Assembly (NCBI GenBank): GCA_050084985.1
Contig: JBITNC010000001.1
Coordinates: 46,190,001-46,254,000 of the forward strand
DNA from: Nageia nagi
Taxonomy: Eukaryota; Pinophyta
DNA: 64,000 nt
Direction: 5' to 3'
Shown here piece after piece: positions 22,861 to 36,111 of this stretch. The notes under the pieces were generated by a model that saw only the letters and a program-made list of their open reading frames with translations, did not search any database and was not told the origin of the DNA. The first letter of the stretch is position 1; every line of letters starts with the position of its first letter. The translations under genes and the position numbers were made by a program.

Positions 22861-24169
22861 AACTATTTGAAATCCCCTTTTCCAAATCAGTCCTTTATCC
22901 TCATCAAAGAACCAAAATTAAAGTTCCTTTTATCATCAATACTTTCCATAACCATATAAAAATCACTTTTCAACTTCTCATATCATCCCTAATGGCATGT
23001 CACCATTGAGATTCTAGTGTTATCATTGAGTTTATCTGATCTTTTCCCATTCAAATGTAAACCATAAGTATATTCCTTGTATGCATGCAATAAAAAGATA
23101 AATCAATGTCTGTAACAAAGTTTAAATTATCAAAAATCCAACTTGGGAAAAATTGGTAAAATTTAAAATGAAATGATCATCAAATTTTGCATTACCTAGT
23201 CAAATTCCTTCAATTAGTTATCCTTTGCACTTCATGAGTGAAAAATAGAATTGAGAAAATTGTAAGTTTCAAACATTACTTATCCTCTTCCAGCATTGCC
23301 ACTACATTGAACTAGCGCTACCATTGGTTTAAAATGTTTAAATTGCATTACTTTTTATTTCCTAATTTTATATTTATAATTAAACAAGAAAAATCATGTG
23401 TATTTATCATATCATTAATCAAATTACTTCTATTTCAATGGCTTATCATGTTTCAAATATATGTTCAAAATGCTCTTTTTAGTTTATATATTATGGATTA
23501 ATGTTCATTGCATGAATATAAATAATATTATAGTTAAATATGTTATTTCTCATCAATTGCTATGGTATTTTTTATAATACTTTATGAAACACAACTTTCC
23601 TAAATTGCTTATCAAATGTAAGCCTTATTAGTTAAACTCCTTATAAAATTGTTTATCATTGAATATTTCCATATACTTGCATGGTATCTTATCATATATA
23701 ATGCTTATCATAATCTTATCATAGAACTATTTATCATTAGACATATTTGTAAGGAAGGGGTATTATTATTAGTAAATCCATGGCAACATGGTAGCTTGGT
23801 AAACCAAGATGATCAATTTAAAATGGTTATTTATCTTCATAAAATTTTAGTGGGTAAGTCACTAAGGATATGTTTACTTTCTTATCATTTACACCCTTTC
23901 CATATTGTAATGTTTAATATTTATATTTGATATATCTTATGTAAAATATTTCTTGTTTAAGCTCTTTTTAGGTTCCTTTATCTTTGCCTTAGATTGCTCC
24001 TATGATGAGAGGTCCATCATGTTGCAACCAACTCAAAGAAGGGCTTAATATAGGTGAAAAATCAATGCATCCAAATGATACAACTTTTTAGGGAGTACTT
24101 TCTTACTTTTCTTATTATACTTTTAATTTATGCTTTGATTATCTTTTATCTCGAAATAATCAAAATATA
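22861..24169. other. Non-coding 3' tail of element C
   Basis: AT-rich sequence between the PMD promoter region and the polypurine tract. It contains scattered CTTATCAT and TTTATCAT words (23430-23730), like those in the tandem arrays of element 1, and palindromic motifs such as CTAGCGCTACCATTGG near 23310. There is no clean tandem array and no coding sequence. Confidence 0.4.
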
Positions 24170-24185
24170 TTCAAATTGGGGCACC

Positions 24186-24907
24186 TATTAATACCTAAAA
24201 TTAAATTTTAATTTAATTAAAATACCCTTTTAGGTATTAAAAATTATTTATTTAATTTATTAAATAAATGCTCTTTTCAATGTGCACTCTCATCTACCTT
24301 TATGTTTTGTAGTAATAGGTTGGCTCGACATCATAATAAGCATAAGGATCTTTATCACTAGACCTATTTCCTATAAAGATGGAGAAGTTGTGCATAATAA
24401 AAGATATGACCTGACATGATATAATCCTAAATCCTTGATAGGTGGCAATAAACTTGTATCATTATTGACTGGTGTTTCTTAACATCACCTCTCATTTTAA
24501 GATTTTATTATACTTTTAGCTTTGCATTCTTACAATCTTTCTTCCATTTGTGAGTGATATTTCATGTATCTAAGTTGAGACAATGATATTGAGTGAAAGG
24601 ATGAGGTATTTTGGAATGGTAATTGAGCTACACCACTAGGTCCCTAGCATTGGTGCTAGGTTGGGATCAATTTCATGGCTCTATATTTCAAAAAAGCTCA
24701 TCATTCATCCTCTTTCAATTGGATATCACCTTTGATCATCATCATAGGTAAATTACAAGTTTGTATATTTAATAAATCTTATTTTGAAAGGTTGAGATCA
24801 ATTACATCATTTTCATCTTTCATGTAATTAATTTTCTTTTATTTTATAGTTAATTGTGTACGAATATTATATAAATAACCCTAATTATTATTATTTCAGT
24901 TATAACA
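24186..24907 (+). repeat. 3' LTR of element C
   Basis: It starts TATTAATACCTAAAATT after the polypurine tract and ends GTTATAACA. The palindrome CCTAGCATTGGTGCTAGG lies at 24643-24660. A TATA-like ATTATATAAATAACCC lies near 24866-24881, close to the end. It is collinear with 16724-17452 but clearly diverged, so the insertion is old. Confidence 0.82.
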
Positions 24908-25259
24908 ATTAGACTTAAGCTAAAAAAAATATAAAATTAGTTTATTAAAAATATAACTTAGGTTAGTAAAATAGAATTGAAAAGATAATGAAAATCAATC
25001 CTAGAAGACTATATCCATCAACCTTTGACCAATGACATTAACAACCATGCCAAGAACCAAAAATAAAGTAAAAATTCCCTCTCAACTCAATTACAATCAC
25101 CCCATGCAATAATAATATTGAAAAATATGTGAGCTCATGATTATCATTAATTGTTAAACCATATAATACATTGTACATGATTCCATATCTAAATATATAT
25201 TTATACATGTACACTAACCTGAACCCCAAACACTTACCCCTAACCCTTACCACTAACAC
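24908..25259. repeat. Host satellite segment between elements C and D
   Basis: It continues the telomere-like satellite interrupted by element C and matches 15622-15970. It ends in CTTACCCCTAACCCTTACC and ACTAACAC, where AACAC (25255-25259) is the left target duplication of element D. Confidence 0.75.
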
Positions 25260-25943
25260 TATAGAAGCCTCAAAATGAACCTTTATGTATTTAACAAATC
25301 ATTTTAATCCCTTAATAATTTATTATTTTAAAAGGGATTAAAAATGTTTAAGAAAATTTTAGGCCATGTATTTGACCCTTGTGGCATGTACAAGGGGTCA
25401 AATCCTATAATAGAAGCATCCTTATATAAAGGCATTCAAGGCATGTACAAAGACACATGAGGGGATTATCATTAGAAGAAGACTAGACAAGGGGCAGATT
25501 ATAGAAGACCTAAGGCTTTTATAAACTAAAGATTGGATAGAGAATCAAGGATTTGATGATCATTTGCAAAGAAAACATTTGCAAAGTCTTGTTATCTGTA
25601 ACAAGCAAATCTCCTATCTCAAGCATTATCACACTTTTGTTATATTGATAAATCATTTTTTTGCTTATCATTTTATCTTTTTTTGCATATTGAGTTTTAT
25701 CCTGAACATGATGTTAGTGGCATACTGTTACTAGGGCACTGGTGTCATACTTATGTATGTGATATTGCTCAATCTTGATGTATGCTTTTCCTTAACCAAT
25801 TGAATATGCATGTTAATGAAATGAACCTGTATGCTTAATCATTTGTTGTCATATTCCTACTTATGTCAACAAACTAATAGAACAACTAGTGCATGTGTTA
25901 ATTCCCTTAATTAATTATACCATTGCATTATTTAGGTTCTACA
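25260..25943 (+). repeat. 5' LTR of element D
   Basis: It begins TATAGAAGCCTCAAAATG and ends GGTTCTACA. It contains a TATA box, CTTATATAAAGG, near 25411-25422. It is collinear with 33954-34636, with scattered, mostly transition differences. Confidence 0.88.
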
Positions 25944-26042
25944 TTTTAGTGAACCTAACATTCTTACACACCTAGGTCTTTGTATAGGGAAATATTCTTT
26001 TGTAACATCATGAATCCATTTTTGCTACTTTTTCTCTCCAAA

Positions 26043-28140
26043 GAGGAAGTGCTCCAAATAGTAGCCAAAGAGCAAGATAAAACTAAGGCTTATTCTACCT
26101 ATATCCTAAAGATGGATCTTAACCCAAATAACCCTACCATATAAAACTTTGAAGTACAATTTTTAGAGGTTAGGAAAATTCTTCAAATTAATCCTAAATT
26201 ATTTGCTCAAATCCCCCCTCCTAATACCATATAGGACCTTAAATCTTTATATTTTGGTAAATGAATTTCCATTATCGAAGAGACTCCTAATCACTATGCT
26301 ATTCTTGTTCCTAGTAACCTAGATAATTTAGCTCCTAATTTGGAACCCTCTAAGGATGATGAACTCCCTAATCTTGATAGGATTCCCTACTATGCTCGAT
26401 CCATTCAATATGTGTTATTTGATAAAGAAAGGTTATAGTTTTTTATTCATAATAATGCTTTTTTTGTATTTGAACTTCTTACAATTGTAAATTTTCTTGA
26501 TAACTACTTTGAAGCTATAGAATTAGAACATAGCTTGTTCCTCTATGAGGAATCTTCAAAACGTCTTCAACCTATGTAAGAAATGCATGACATAAGTAGA
26601 ATGCTTGACTATCATCATGGTGTAGATGATGTATATCCTAATGGAGTAGAGCTTGAACTAGAGCTTGATGTTGAGTTGGAATAGCCACTGCATGAGGAAC
26701 ATGTTTTCAAAAGTGATGATCAGTCAGAACCTAAGGATGAAGAAGAAGAATCTTACAACAGTTTGATCCTTAATCCACATTACTTTGATAAAGAAAAGAA
26801 AGGTAAAATTCAAATTATTTTACTGATGATGAGATCAACACTCTTGTTAAATAGTAGCTTATTGAAGTTATTAGAGAATAATTTAAGCTACAACCAACTT
26901 GGACTCTTGAGGAGCATAAGATTAAGGTAGGTATCATTATGGATATCCATATAAATAATTAGAAATCCTAGTAGGGGTATTGCATGAACTTGAGTAGGAT
27001 AAGGTTAATTGTACTAATAAGTTTTCTATTTTAAAAAATGCTCCACTTTAAATACCAAACAATATACAATAGCCTCCCCCTCCTCCACTACCATCCCCAA
27101 GATCAATGTAGGATTTAACAACATTATGAGTAATGAAGATGACATCCTTTCATGTTTAAAAAGACCCCTCACTAATAGAATTCTTACCAAAATAATACTT
27201 GGGAAAAAGAGTGTCAAATTTTTTAATTTTGATGGTATGCAGATCCTAGGATGCATGTTTGTAAATTTTATGAAGAAGCTATTGAATATATGCATGATCA
27301 AGATTTGTTGGCTAAGTTGTTTTCTTATAGTTTGAAGGATGAGGCTCTAAAATGGTACTTCCAACTTCTTGAAAGTAGCATTGATAGGTATGAGGATTTG
27401 ATTCACATATTTTTGCATGATTATGGTTATAACATTACTAAGAAGGTTTATCTTAAGGACTTGTGTAAAATTAAATAACTCCCTAACCAATCATTGAAGG
27501 ATTTTGTGAAGGTATAGAAATAAACTACTAATAAACTCACCATGGATGAACATGAACTCAAGCATATTTTTATGGATGATCTCTTACCTCTATATAAGCT
27601 TTTTCATCTCTAATCATGATATGTCTTTAAGAGATATGATTAATACAGTTACCAAATAGGAACCATGCATTAAAAAATTGAGTGCTATGAAACATGTTGA
27701 TCATGCTTCATCTACAAAACCTATTACTAAAAATCAAACCAAGGTTGAAGCAAATCATGTTTCATGCAAAAAATGAGGTAGTTCTCCACCCAAACATACT
27801 CACCAATATACTCCTTTGACTAATAGTGTTGATAATATTCTAAATGTATTATTAGATGAGGAATTGATCAAATTGCCTCCTATTGTTGAACCTAAGTTTA
27901 CTAATGATGTGTTGTGCTTACAAATTTTCACTATGAAGAATTTTGCAATTATCATAGGGTACATGGTCATCTAACTTGGAATTAGAGGACTCTTTGTAAC
28001 CTTATATAGGATTTCATTGATAATGGAGTAATCACAATGGATCCAAAATTAGCTACATAGGTGGGACCTGTAAATCTAGATAATGCATAGCTAGGGATAT
28101 TTAATAATCTCCTACCATATTCACAATCTCAAGGGTGCAT
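26043..28140 (+). pseudogene. gag remnant of element D
   Basis: A frame open apart from a few TAA/TAG codons runs from 26043 to about 26830 (starts EEVLQIVAKEQDKTKAYS), acidic toward its end. At 27251-27600 there is a Retrotrans_gag-like domain (SLKDEALKWYFQLLESSIDR, then DLIHIFLHDYGYN). From 27944 a CX2HX4H knuckle (CNYHRVHGHLT) is seen, with a TAG where the last Cys is expected. A FIDNGVITMDP-like segment follows. Single-base lesions and stops make it dead. Confidence 0.7.
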
Positions 28141-29059
28141 CAATATAGTAAGTGTTTCCTATAATTTACATTCTTTTTTCACTAATACTCATGCATACAA
28201 GCATCATCCTCCAAATAGGAATAGGATCAGAATCAAAAGGTGTGGTTCCAACCATGTGAATTCTTGCGTTTAGGGTGCTAGCAGCATAGGGATGACTAGT
28301 ACAAAAGTGCCTCTTTTTTTCCCTACCTTTGGGAAGTGTATTTGGGTGGTAAAAACTCCCTAGGTACATAAGGTTATTCCTTGATCTCTTTCTGACATCA
28401 TAATTAGTGTATATTAGTAGCTAGGGTGTTTTTTTGTGTCTTTTTACTTTCCTATTTTGTGTTTGCACCAGTACAATGATTTATTTGATTTATATCTATT
28501 ATTCCTTCTTGTGTCTATAATTTGGGGATCCAACTCATCTCTGTGCATGATGATAATGACTTGCTATCTCTATTTTGGGGTGCCTGCACCATGGTTTTCC
28601 TAAGATAGAATGTTTAAAATCTACTTTTTTATCATTCCAAATACTATGCCTTATACTTTAGACTAATCTTGGGTGTTGTGTTGTGACATCTATGCTCACA
28701 CACACCCTCATGTCCTTTACTAGTTTCTCCAAGATACCTTGGTTCCTTCAAGTTATGTGTCATTTCAGTTTATGTCCATGTCTTATGTTCATTATCAATT
28801 GTACATAACATAATGTGTGTGTGTTTAGCATATTTTACTATTAGTTAGTCAATTTTTAGGGTTCATTGTACCTATGTATGTGTCCAATATCAACCATCTA
28901 AATATAAAATAAATATAAATAACAAAAAGTGTTGAGCCCATAAATAATGAATCATATATATATATCAAAGTCAAAATTTTGTACAAACTAGATATACATG
29001 GGCCTTAGTCCTACATCATCCACCACTATGGGTGGACACTAGCCCCACTACAAGATGCA
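28141..29059. other. Non-coding stretch between gag and PMD in element D
   Basis: AT-rich sequence of low coding potential with short open stretches only. No pol domains, tRNA or tandem repeats are seen. In an autonomous relative this is where PR-RT-IN would be expected, so the gap is consistent with loss or absence of pol. Confidence 0.45.
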
Positions 29060-31140
29060 TCTCTCCTAGAGTGCACTCTCCTACCACTAACATTACTAGC
29101 TCTAGGTATGGAGACTCCACCTAAGATATCACTTTCCATAAGTCCATGAGCCTCCAAGAGGGTCTTGGCCCTCGTATACTTGGCATATAGTTGAGATACC
29201 TTCCTAAGCTATAATTTGATCATGCTGACTCTGCATGAATGCCTACTACTAATTTAGTTAGGGCATGGTGAGCCTATCTTAGAGGACCTTCATTTTTTGA
29301 GATAATGAAGCCACCTCCACATCCTACATCGCAAGTGTAGGCCTCATCATGGCCAACTACACCTATAATGGATAGAGACATACAAACTCAACCTCCATCA
29401 ACCTCTGTTTAGCCAACTCGGACTCTATCAACCTTAATCTAGCTAGATCAGCCTCCATGGCCACCACCTATGCATATGAATCCCCTATCATATCATATAT
29501 AATATAAGTTATTTTCTCATTACCTATAGTTAAAATTTGAAAATTATGAAGAGCTATGAGAAGAGTCTTTATTACTTGGAGTGAGGGAAACCATTGCTAG
29601 CACCTCCAATCCCCCTACTAGTGGAGGCCCATCATGGATGGGATTATCTAAATTCATTTGATCCTCCTCCTTTGATGGTGGGCTCAATGCACTGTTGCTT
29701 CCATACTCTTAACTCATCTAAGCCCAAGGGGCTTGGATCCATAGCTATCCCTAATGCTGCATAATTGAGGGAAATCCTAAGAGTCATGGCCATATCCATA
29801 GCAACATCCATTACTAAAGGCTCTATCCACCCTACCACCCACACTATCATATCTTGAGCACCATTAGGAACATCTCTCTCCACTATGTATCAATGGTACA
29901 CTAGGGGCACTACTGGGATCAATTATTATATACTAAACTACCTTAAACACTCACTTTGGATGGTATTGCTCTACTATCTTCTACCTGGTCTAAAGGAAGT
30001 GGGTTTGCCTCACCCATGCCATATGATGGGCATCCCCATGTCATACATAATAAATGTAGCACACCCATATGATATCCACCTCTTGTAGGCCATCGATGTC
30101 CCTCCTCCTTACCTCCATGGATCGAGGAGGCCTATATATACCTAATGGACTAGTCCAACACACTAGGGACAAATCTGCTAGGTCATCTCTCACCCTATAT
30201 AATCCCACTAACTTGATAATCAAGATGTGATCATATGACAATACATATAAGAGGTCAACATGAGCATTCATCATGTTGACCTTGTTAACATTGGTGAATG
30301 TATACAAATCTCTATAAAGTTGTACTAGTACTACTAGCCCCAATGTGAACTATTTCCCCCAAGCATATATCTCTCATACTACCCATGTTATCCTAAGAGG
30401 AAAAGTTGAATGGCTTTTATTGGGACACAAATAGGTTGTAATAATAGCTACCACATGTATCCTTAGGTTTCTCCCTACTCTAGCATACCTATAACCCTTT
30501 ATGAGTCTCACCGACTAGTGATCTAAGTCATGGTCATCTAATCTAGTCAACCATAAATACTCATCCCCACAAGTGTTCAAATCCCTCATCTCATGCTACC
30601 ACACCAAGCCACCCCTGATGGGTATACCCTAGATCTGATACACATCCTCCAAACTTACTATCATTTCACTAATGAGAAGGTGAAATGAGTAGTAATCGTG
30701 GTCCCATCTCTCAATCAATGCTATGAGAAGGGGAGTATCCACCTATACCATCCTTGTATAAGCAAGATTCCCAACCTTGCATCACTCTAAAATATTATTT
30801 GACTATTGAGTTTATGGGAAGGCTCAAGCCAAATCCAAAGCCATAGTCTTCATAATCCCATCCTAGATCAACCACTTATGATCCTGCAAGGTAACGCTTA
30901 GGTCTATTAGTCAATCCTCTACTTGCATTGATAATAAAAATATAATATATCAAATTTGAGTCTACTTACTACATGCTCAAATGGAAGATTACTAAGATAC
31001 TTTGCTAAATGACCTATCCTCTTGGTAATTGGTCAATAGATACTCCTCTAGTTGATGGTAACCATCACTATATAGTCACAGGTCCTATATGGATGTCCTC
31101 CTACTTGGCCCGCATAAACTATGGATGCAATGGACACTCT
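29060..31140 (-). pseudogene. PMD gene, copy 3, decayed, antisense in element D
   Basis: An exon-1-like match lies near 31130-31060. At about 30735-30640 the PMD signature appears (LIERWDHDYYSFHLLISE, then LEDVYQI, GIPIRGGLVW). The PMD body follows through 30343-30041 (VQLYRDLYTFTNVNKVN, LQEVDIIW) and on to MAWVRQTHF near 30010. A coiled-coil segment with MEADLARLRLIESELAKQRL lies near 29460-29400 and is followed by further heptad-like sequence to about 29150. The order matches copy 1: PMD, linker, coiled coil. The reading frame is continuous through the position where copy 1 has its frameshift. Several stops remain, so it is a pseudogene. Confidence 0.78.
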
Positions 31141-32649
31141 AATCATGCAACATCAATGGTAGGCTAGCAAACTTGGATGGTATAGGATGAGGTCAATGCC
31201 TAGTATGTAGAGCTCCATGTGATAAGGGTGTCAAAGTCAAAATGACCTATTTTTAATAGGATTTTAATTTTATAAATTGACTTTGGTGCTTCAAATTAGG
31301 GCATCACCTTTATTTTAAATATAGCTCTTGAATCTTTATTTGGAGGATTCATTTTCCTTGCAAAAATTTTAAATCCCTCTTGTCCTTTTTTGGATACTAA
31401 TAATTACCATTTGCATGGCATCGATGGTGTCCATTCCTTTGAGTTGTTTGTGTTATTGATGGATTTTAGATCTAATTTATGCTTGAAATTTATTTGAATT
31501 ATGTATGCATGTCTCAAGTAAAGCTTACTTCATTTGCATTTTTTATTAAAATTTATATTGAGTTTAGGGCATCAATGATGTGCTAATTTGCCATTTAGGT
31601 GAGTTTCCAATGCATCCTTTTCATTTTCATCAATTGCTAGTTTTTCATATGATAATGGATACTTGTTTATGATATAGAATTAAATAAATTAGATTATGAA
31701 TACTTGATTTTAGCCATTTGGTAGGGTAAAATTCTATCTTTAAGAAGGTTGCTCCTAGGAAGCTACAGGCACATGATATTTGCAAGATTTGGTGACATAT
31801 GAAGCCATTACTTAATAAGCTAACTTGATCCATTTATTTCATGACATTGGTGGTGTATTTTCATTAGGGTGTTGATGGCGTATCAATGCATGAATTACTT
31901 AAACAATTAAATACCCTCCTGTACTTATCCTTAATTGCACCTTTCTATCATGAGGACTAGTACTAAAATTATGCTTCCATCATTAGGTTGATACTTGTTA
32001 ATAGGAATTCATACATGCTAAGTGAATAAATCATCATTTTTTGGATGGCCTATGGTCAGCATGGAGAAATATGTAGACCAAAGGGGAATTATCTCCCCTT
32101 CTAGACTTATTCACACTCTTTAGAAAATTAGGTGTGTGTCGAATCATGTCCATATTTTTCTCCTCACTAAGGCATCCATTCTAACTAACTTTTCACTTTG
32201 GTCACTACCTGTGTAGCCAATTCCTGCTTCTTACCTATCTATCTTACCTTTGAATTTTAACTACAAATCACTATTCTCCATTTTTTTGTGGTAGCATGCT
32301 ATATTTATTTAGCAACATACACATTACATTTTCCTAAAACTTTTGTACCCTAATTTAATAATTAAATGCTACTAGCAATGTACATTGACCTATTTCAAGG
32401 CACCGACAGTGTACATCCTTTATGCATAATTAAACAAACTTAAGCTCCCAAACCATTATACATTTAAATATCAAGTATTTTTTAAGATTTACCTCATGTG
32501 CTTCCATTGTTTATCCATGAATAATTACTTGATAGTATAGTATTAGGATAATACTAATGAAATCCTTAGCCATGGTCCATCATGAGTGAAAATTTTGGCA
32601 TATTCTACATGATATTTTATCATTCCAACTTAGCATATTATAATATTTT
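31141..32649. other. Non-coding tail of element D
   Basis: No ORF of interest. It contains repeated short motifs related to GATGGTGT and CGACAGTGTACATCC (about 31425, 31850, 32405), similar to motifs in the A' LTR. Nothing else is recognised. Confidence 0.4.
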
Positions 32650-33425
32650 ATATTTATTTCATACTTGATTTGCATGCCTAATATCTTTAGATCATGGACA
32701 TAAAACACATGATCGCTAATGGCCATCGACATGGCTGGTGAGAGTTCACTCACTTTAAAGTAAATCAACGATATAACCATTAGCAATTTGTTGACATTGG
32801 ATCATCTCCGATGGATGATGCATTTTGCTATGTATCCACATGGTTTTTGCTTTGAACCTATCTAAAGCATATTGTCTTTAAATCATAGACATACAAAGGT
32901 ATGATCATCGATGGCCATTAACATGGCTAGTGAGAGTTCACTCATTTTAAAATTAAATCGACGAAACAGTTGTTAGCAATTTGTTAACATTGGATCATCT
33001 CTAATGGATAATACATTTTGTTGTGTATCGACATGATTTTTTGTTTGAACCCATCTAAAGCATACTATCTTTAGATCATAGACACACAAATGTATGATCA
33101 TTGATGGCCATCAAAATGGCTAATGAGAGTTCATTCACTTAAAAGTAAATCGATGATTCTATTGTTAGCAATTTGTTAACATTGGATCATCTCTAATGGA
33201 TGATACATTTTGGTATGTATCCACATGGTTTTTGCTTTGAACCAATCCAAAGCATAATATTTTCATATCATAGACATAAAATGTATGATTATCGATGGCC
33301 AATGACATAGCTAGTGAGAGTTCACTCACTTAAAAGATAAATTGATGATGTAGTTGTAAGTAAGTTATTGACATTGATTCATTTTTCAATGGATGACACA
33401 ACTCACTATACATCCACCATATTTT
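32650..33425. repeat. Tandem array, about 192-bp unit, 4 copies
   Basis: ATCATAGACAT-like starts occur at 32691, 32882, 33075 and 33267 (periods 191, 193, 192). Each unit contains ATGGCCATCGACATGGCT and TGAGAGTTCACTCA. The copies are clearly diverged. The array sits just upstream of the polypurine tract, in the same place as the arrays of element 1. Confidence 0.88.
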
Positions 33426-33953
33426 ATGACTAACATTCCACTACAAGTGCATAGATTTAAAACAAAAAAAAATTCTAGTCAAAACCGAGGTACCAATGCC
33501 ATTCTCACTATCTTTTAAGATGCTAGTAATGTACATTTCATTAGCATTTCTGCTCATCCAAACCATCACCTCTTTGTTTTGAGGTATGGACATAAGTGCA
33601 TTAGCTTCTTGAGTATCTAACACAACAGAAAGACCAAATTCATGATTGAAATAGTATAAAGGAGGCACATCATATCTTCCATCTCTAACCTCAAATATGG
33701 ATTTCTACAGTCATCCAAACATCATCCAAATAATATTCCTAAATACATCTTCTTTAGCAACTTTTTCCTTGGCTACTCTGCATAAGGATCTTTCCTAGGG
33801 AACCCAAGTCAAACTGGGGGTAGCATAAGGATCCTCATCATCATTCAATCAGTATCAGCAAAAGGATCAAAAAATTTCTTTTATATCTTAGCTACACTTC
33901 TTCTTTGGATATGTAATTTCATTTCTTCAATCACACATCCAAAGAGGGTCAAA

Positions 33954-34636
33954 TATAGACACCTCAAAATGAACTTTTATGTATTTAATAAATCATTTTA
34001 ATCCCTTAATAATGTATTATTTAATAAAGGATTAAAAATATATAAGAAAGGTGTAGGCCATGTATTTTACCCTTGTGGCATGTACAAGGGGTCAAATCCT
34101 ATAATAGAAGCATCCTTATATAAAGGCATTCAAGACATACAAAGACACATGAGGGGATTATCATTAGGAGGAGACTAGACAAGGGATAGATTATAGAAGA
34201 CCTAAGGCTTCTATCAACTAAAGATCGGATAGAGAATCAATGATTTGAGCATCATTTGTAAAGCAAACCTTTACAAAGTCTTCTTATATATAACAAACAA
34301 ATCTCTTATCTCAAGCATTATCACACTTTCATTATATTGATAAATCATTCGTTTGCTTTTCATTTTATCTTTTATCACATATTTAATTTTATCCTTAACA
34401 CGACATCGGTAGTGTACTATAACTAAGGTGTTGATGTCATACTTATGTATGTGATATTGCTCATTCTTGATGTATGCTTTTCCTTAACCAATTGAATATG
34501 CATTTTAACAAAACGAACTTGTATGCTTAATCATCTATTTTCATATTCTTTCTTTATGTCAACAAACTAATAGACCAAATAGTGCATGTGTTAATTCTCT
34601 TAATTAATTATACCATTGCATTATTTAAGATCTATA
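33954..34636 (+). repeat. 3' LTR of element D
   Basis: It starts TATAGACACCTCAAAATG right after the polypurine tract and ends AGATCTATA, followed by the target duplication AACAC. The TATA region (CTTATATAAAGG) is conserved near 34112-34123. Confidence 0.88.
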
Positions 34637-34653
34637 AACACTAACCCCTAAAT

Positions 34654-34729
34654 TTTAATATCCCCAAAACTCACAAAATATGATTTTTGTTAAAGTCTAA
34701 TACTCCAAAGTTGAAATATCACTACTTAG

Positions 34730-34783
<54 letters not shown>

Positions 34784-35795
34784 TATATTTTTCTATCTAG
34801 CTCAATTCAAATTGGATCTACAAATTGAATAAGAAATAGAGCCAAAAATGAATTTTATTCTTCAAGAGTTGGGATGTCCCAAATGGACAAGTACAATACT
34901 TAAGGAAAAATACCCAAATGCTCAAGAAGGGTGGGCATTTTCCCTCACAAAGTAGATTTGGATGATCTGCCCTACAAGTTCTTCAATCTCTTCTTCCCAA
35001 TGCTGGATGAGCCTCCTCACACTGATTCAACTAGTTTGGATCTAGGATGTGCCTCCTCACACTAATTTGGCATATTAGATCTGGATCTAGAATATGGCCA
35101 TATTAGCTGGATCTGGATCTACCCCACTGGCTAGATCTAGATCAAGGATGGAATAGTTCCACCACATTGGCTCAAACTATTCCAGTAACTCCACCTCACT
35201 AGCTCGAGCTACTCTAATAACTCCACCTCACTGGATCGAGCTACTATCCTAACTTAGGTAAGAACTCCTCCACACTGGCTCGAGCTCTCCCACTAAGCTA
35301 GCTGGAAAGCTACAACTCCACTAGCTGCTAACCTCTAAAAAGAGATAAACTCTAATGATCTTCCAGCCTCCCCAAATGATGCATCCCATCTCCTTTTATA
35401 ACAAGATCTCTCATACCTTAGAATCACCTAAAGTGCAATGTCCCTCTTCTGGTGTCTCGAGATGATAAATTTAAATCATCTAGGGACCCAAGAAGCCTAA
35501 CATCCCACAATGGTTGCCTAGAGATGCCAAATTACAAGATCAATGGCTCATAAATGCAACATCCCATTGTGAGAGACTAATATTGCATTAACTACAAATA
35601 ATTGAGCTAGATTAATTAAATAAAATCCAAGGGTGAGTGCCTCAAGGGTCTCTTTAGCCTTGGTTATAGAAATAAATGCAAAATATTAATAAAATACTCC
35701 TAAATTAATTTATTTTTGGTTTCTTCTCCTTTGCCATGAACATCACACTTCAAGAGGAGAGAAAGTGGACGTTTTACAAATTTGGGGATATTACA
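34654..35795 (-). repeat. 3' LTR of element E (left copy)
   Basis: In plus orientation it starts TTTAATATCCCCAAAAC and ends TTTGGGGATATTACA, eroded from TGTAATACCCCC...GGGGGTATTACA. It contains an AT microsatellite (34732-34779) and short internal repeats of the CTCCACCTCACTGGCTCGAG type near 35150-35280. Compared with the right copy it has many transition differences, several at former CpG sites. Confidence 0.9.
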
Positions 35796-36111
35796 AGTCT
35801 CCCCTTCCTGAATTGCTTGTCCCCAAGCAACTCCAAGCTGGATGTTCCAGAATTCCTTTTCCTTCCCATGTGGCATCTTCTAGTGGCAGACCCTTCCATT
35901 TGATCAAATATTCTGTAATGCTATGGTTTCTTAGCTTTTTCTCTCTTATTTCAAGCACTTTTTTAGGAATCAAAAGTAATTTTCCATCTTCGTCCAAGGG
36001 TGGGAGTTCCAAGGAAGGTGTCATGTGATGCCATAGTGCCCTTTTGAGGTAAGATACATGGAAGCTGTTGTGAATTTTGCTATTAGGAGGAAGATCTAGT
36101 TTGTAGGCCAC
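35796..36111 (-). pseudogene. Integrase C-terminus and chromodomain of element E
   Basis: This open stretch begins with the end of the integrase C-terminal domain (KLDLPPNSKIHNSFHVSYLK). About 50 residues in comes a chromodomain: VLEIREKKLRN, EYLIKWKG, then ATWE. These are the aromatic and acidic positions expected of plant chromovirus chromodomains, which direct integration to particular chromatin. The reading frame runs into the LTR before its stop, as is common in these elements. Upstream the polyprotein is broken by stops. Confidence 0.85.

Larger units (their letters stand above)
16724..24907 (+). mobile_element. Element C: gag-only LTR retrotransposon with antisense PMD gene
   Basis: LTRs lie at 16724-17452 and 24186-24907. 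The polypurine tract is near 24170-24185 (ATTCAAATTGGGGCACC). Flanks are GTTAG (16719-16723) and ATTAG (24908-24912), an eroded 5-bp target duplication within the telomere-like satellite; the joined flanks match the uninterrupted unit near 15600-15630. The interior has a plus-strand gag and a minus-strand PMD gene, and no PR, RT, RNase H or integrase that I can find. The primer-binding region after the 5' LTR (TGATGAACCTAAC) resembles those of A' and D and is not the initiator-Met type. Confidence 0.82.
25260..34636 (+). mobile_element. Element D: gag-only LTR retrotransposon with antisense PMD gene
   Basis: LTRs lie at 25260-25943 and 33954-34636, with the perfect 5-bp target duplication AACAC (25255-25259, 34637-34641). 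The polypurine tract is CCAAAGAGGGTCAAA (about 33939-33953). The primer-binding region after the 5' LTR reads TTTTAGTGAACCTAACATTC. The interior carries gag (plus), an antisense PMD gene, a non-coding tail and a 192-bp tandem array before the polypurine tract. No pol is visible. The layout matches element C and the visible part of element 1, so this is a shared design. Confidence 0.88.
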
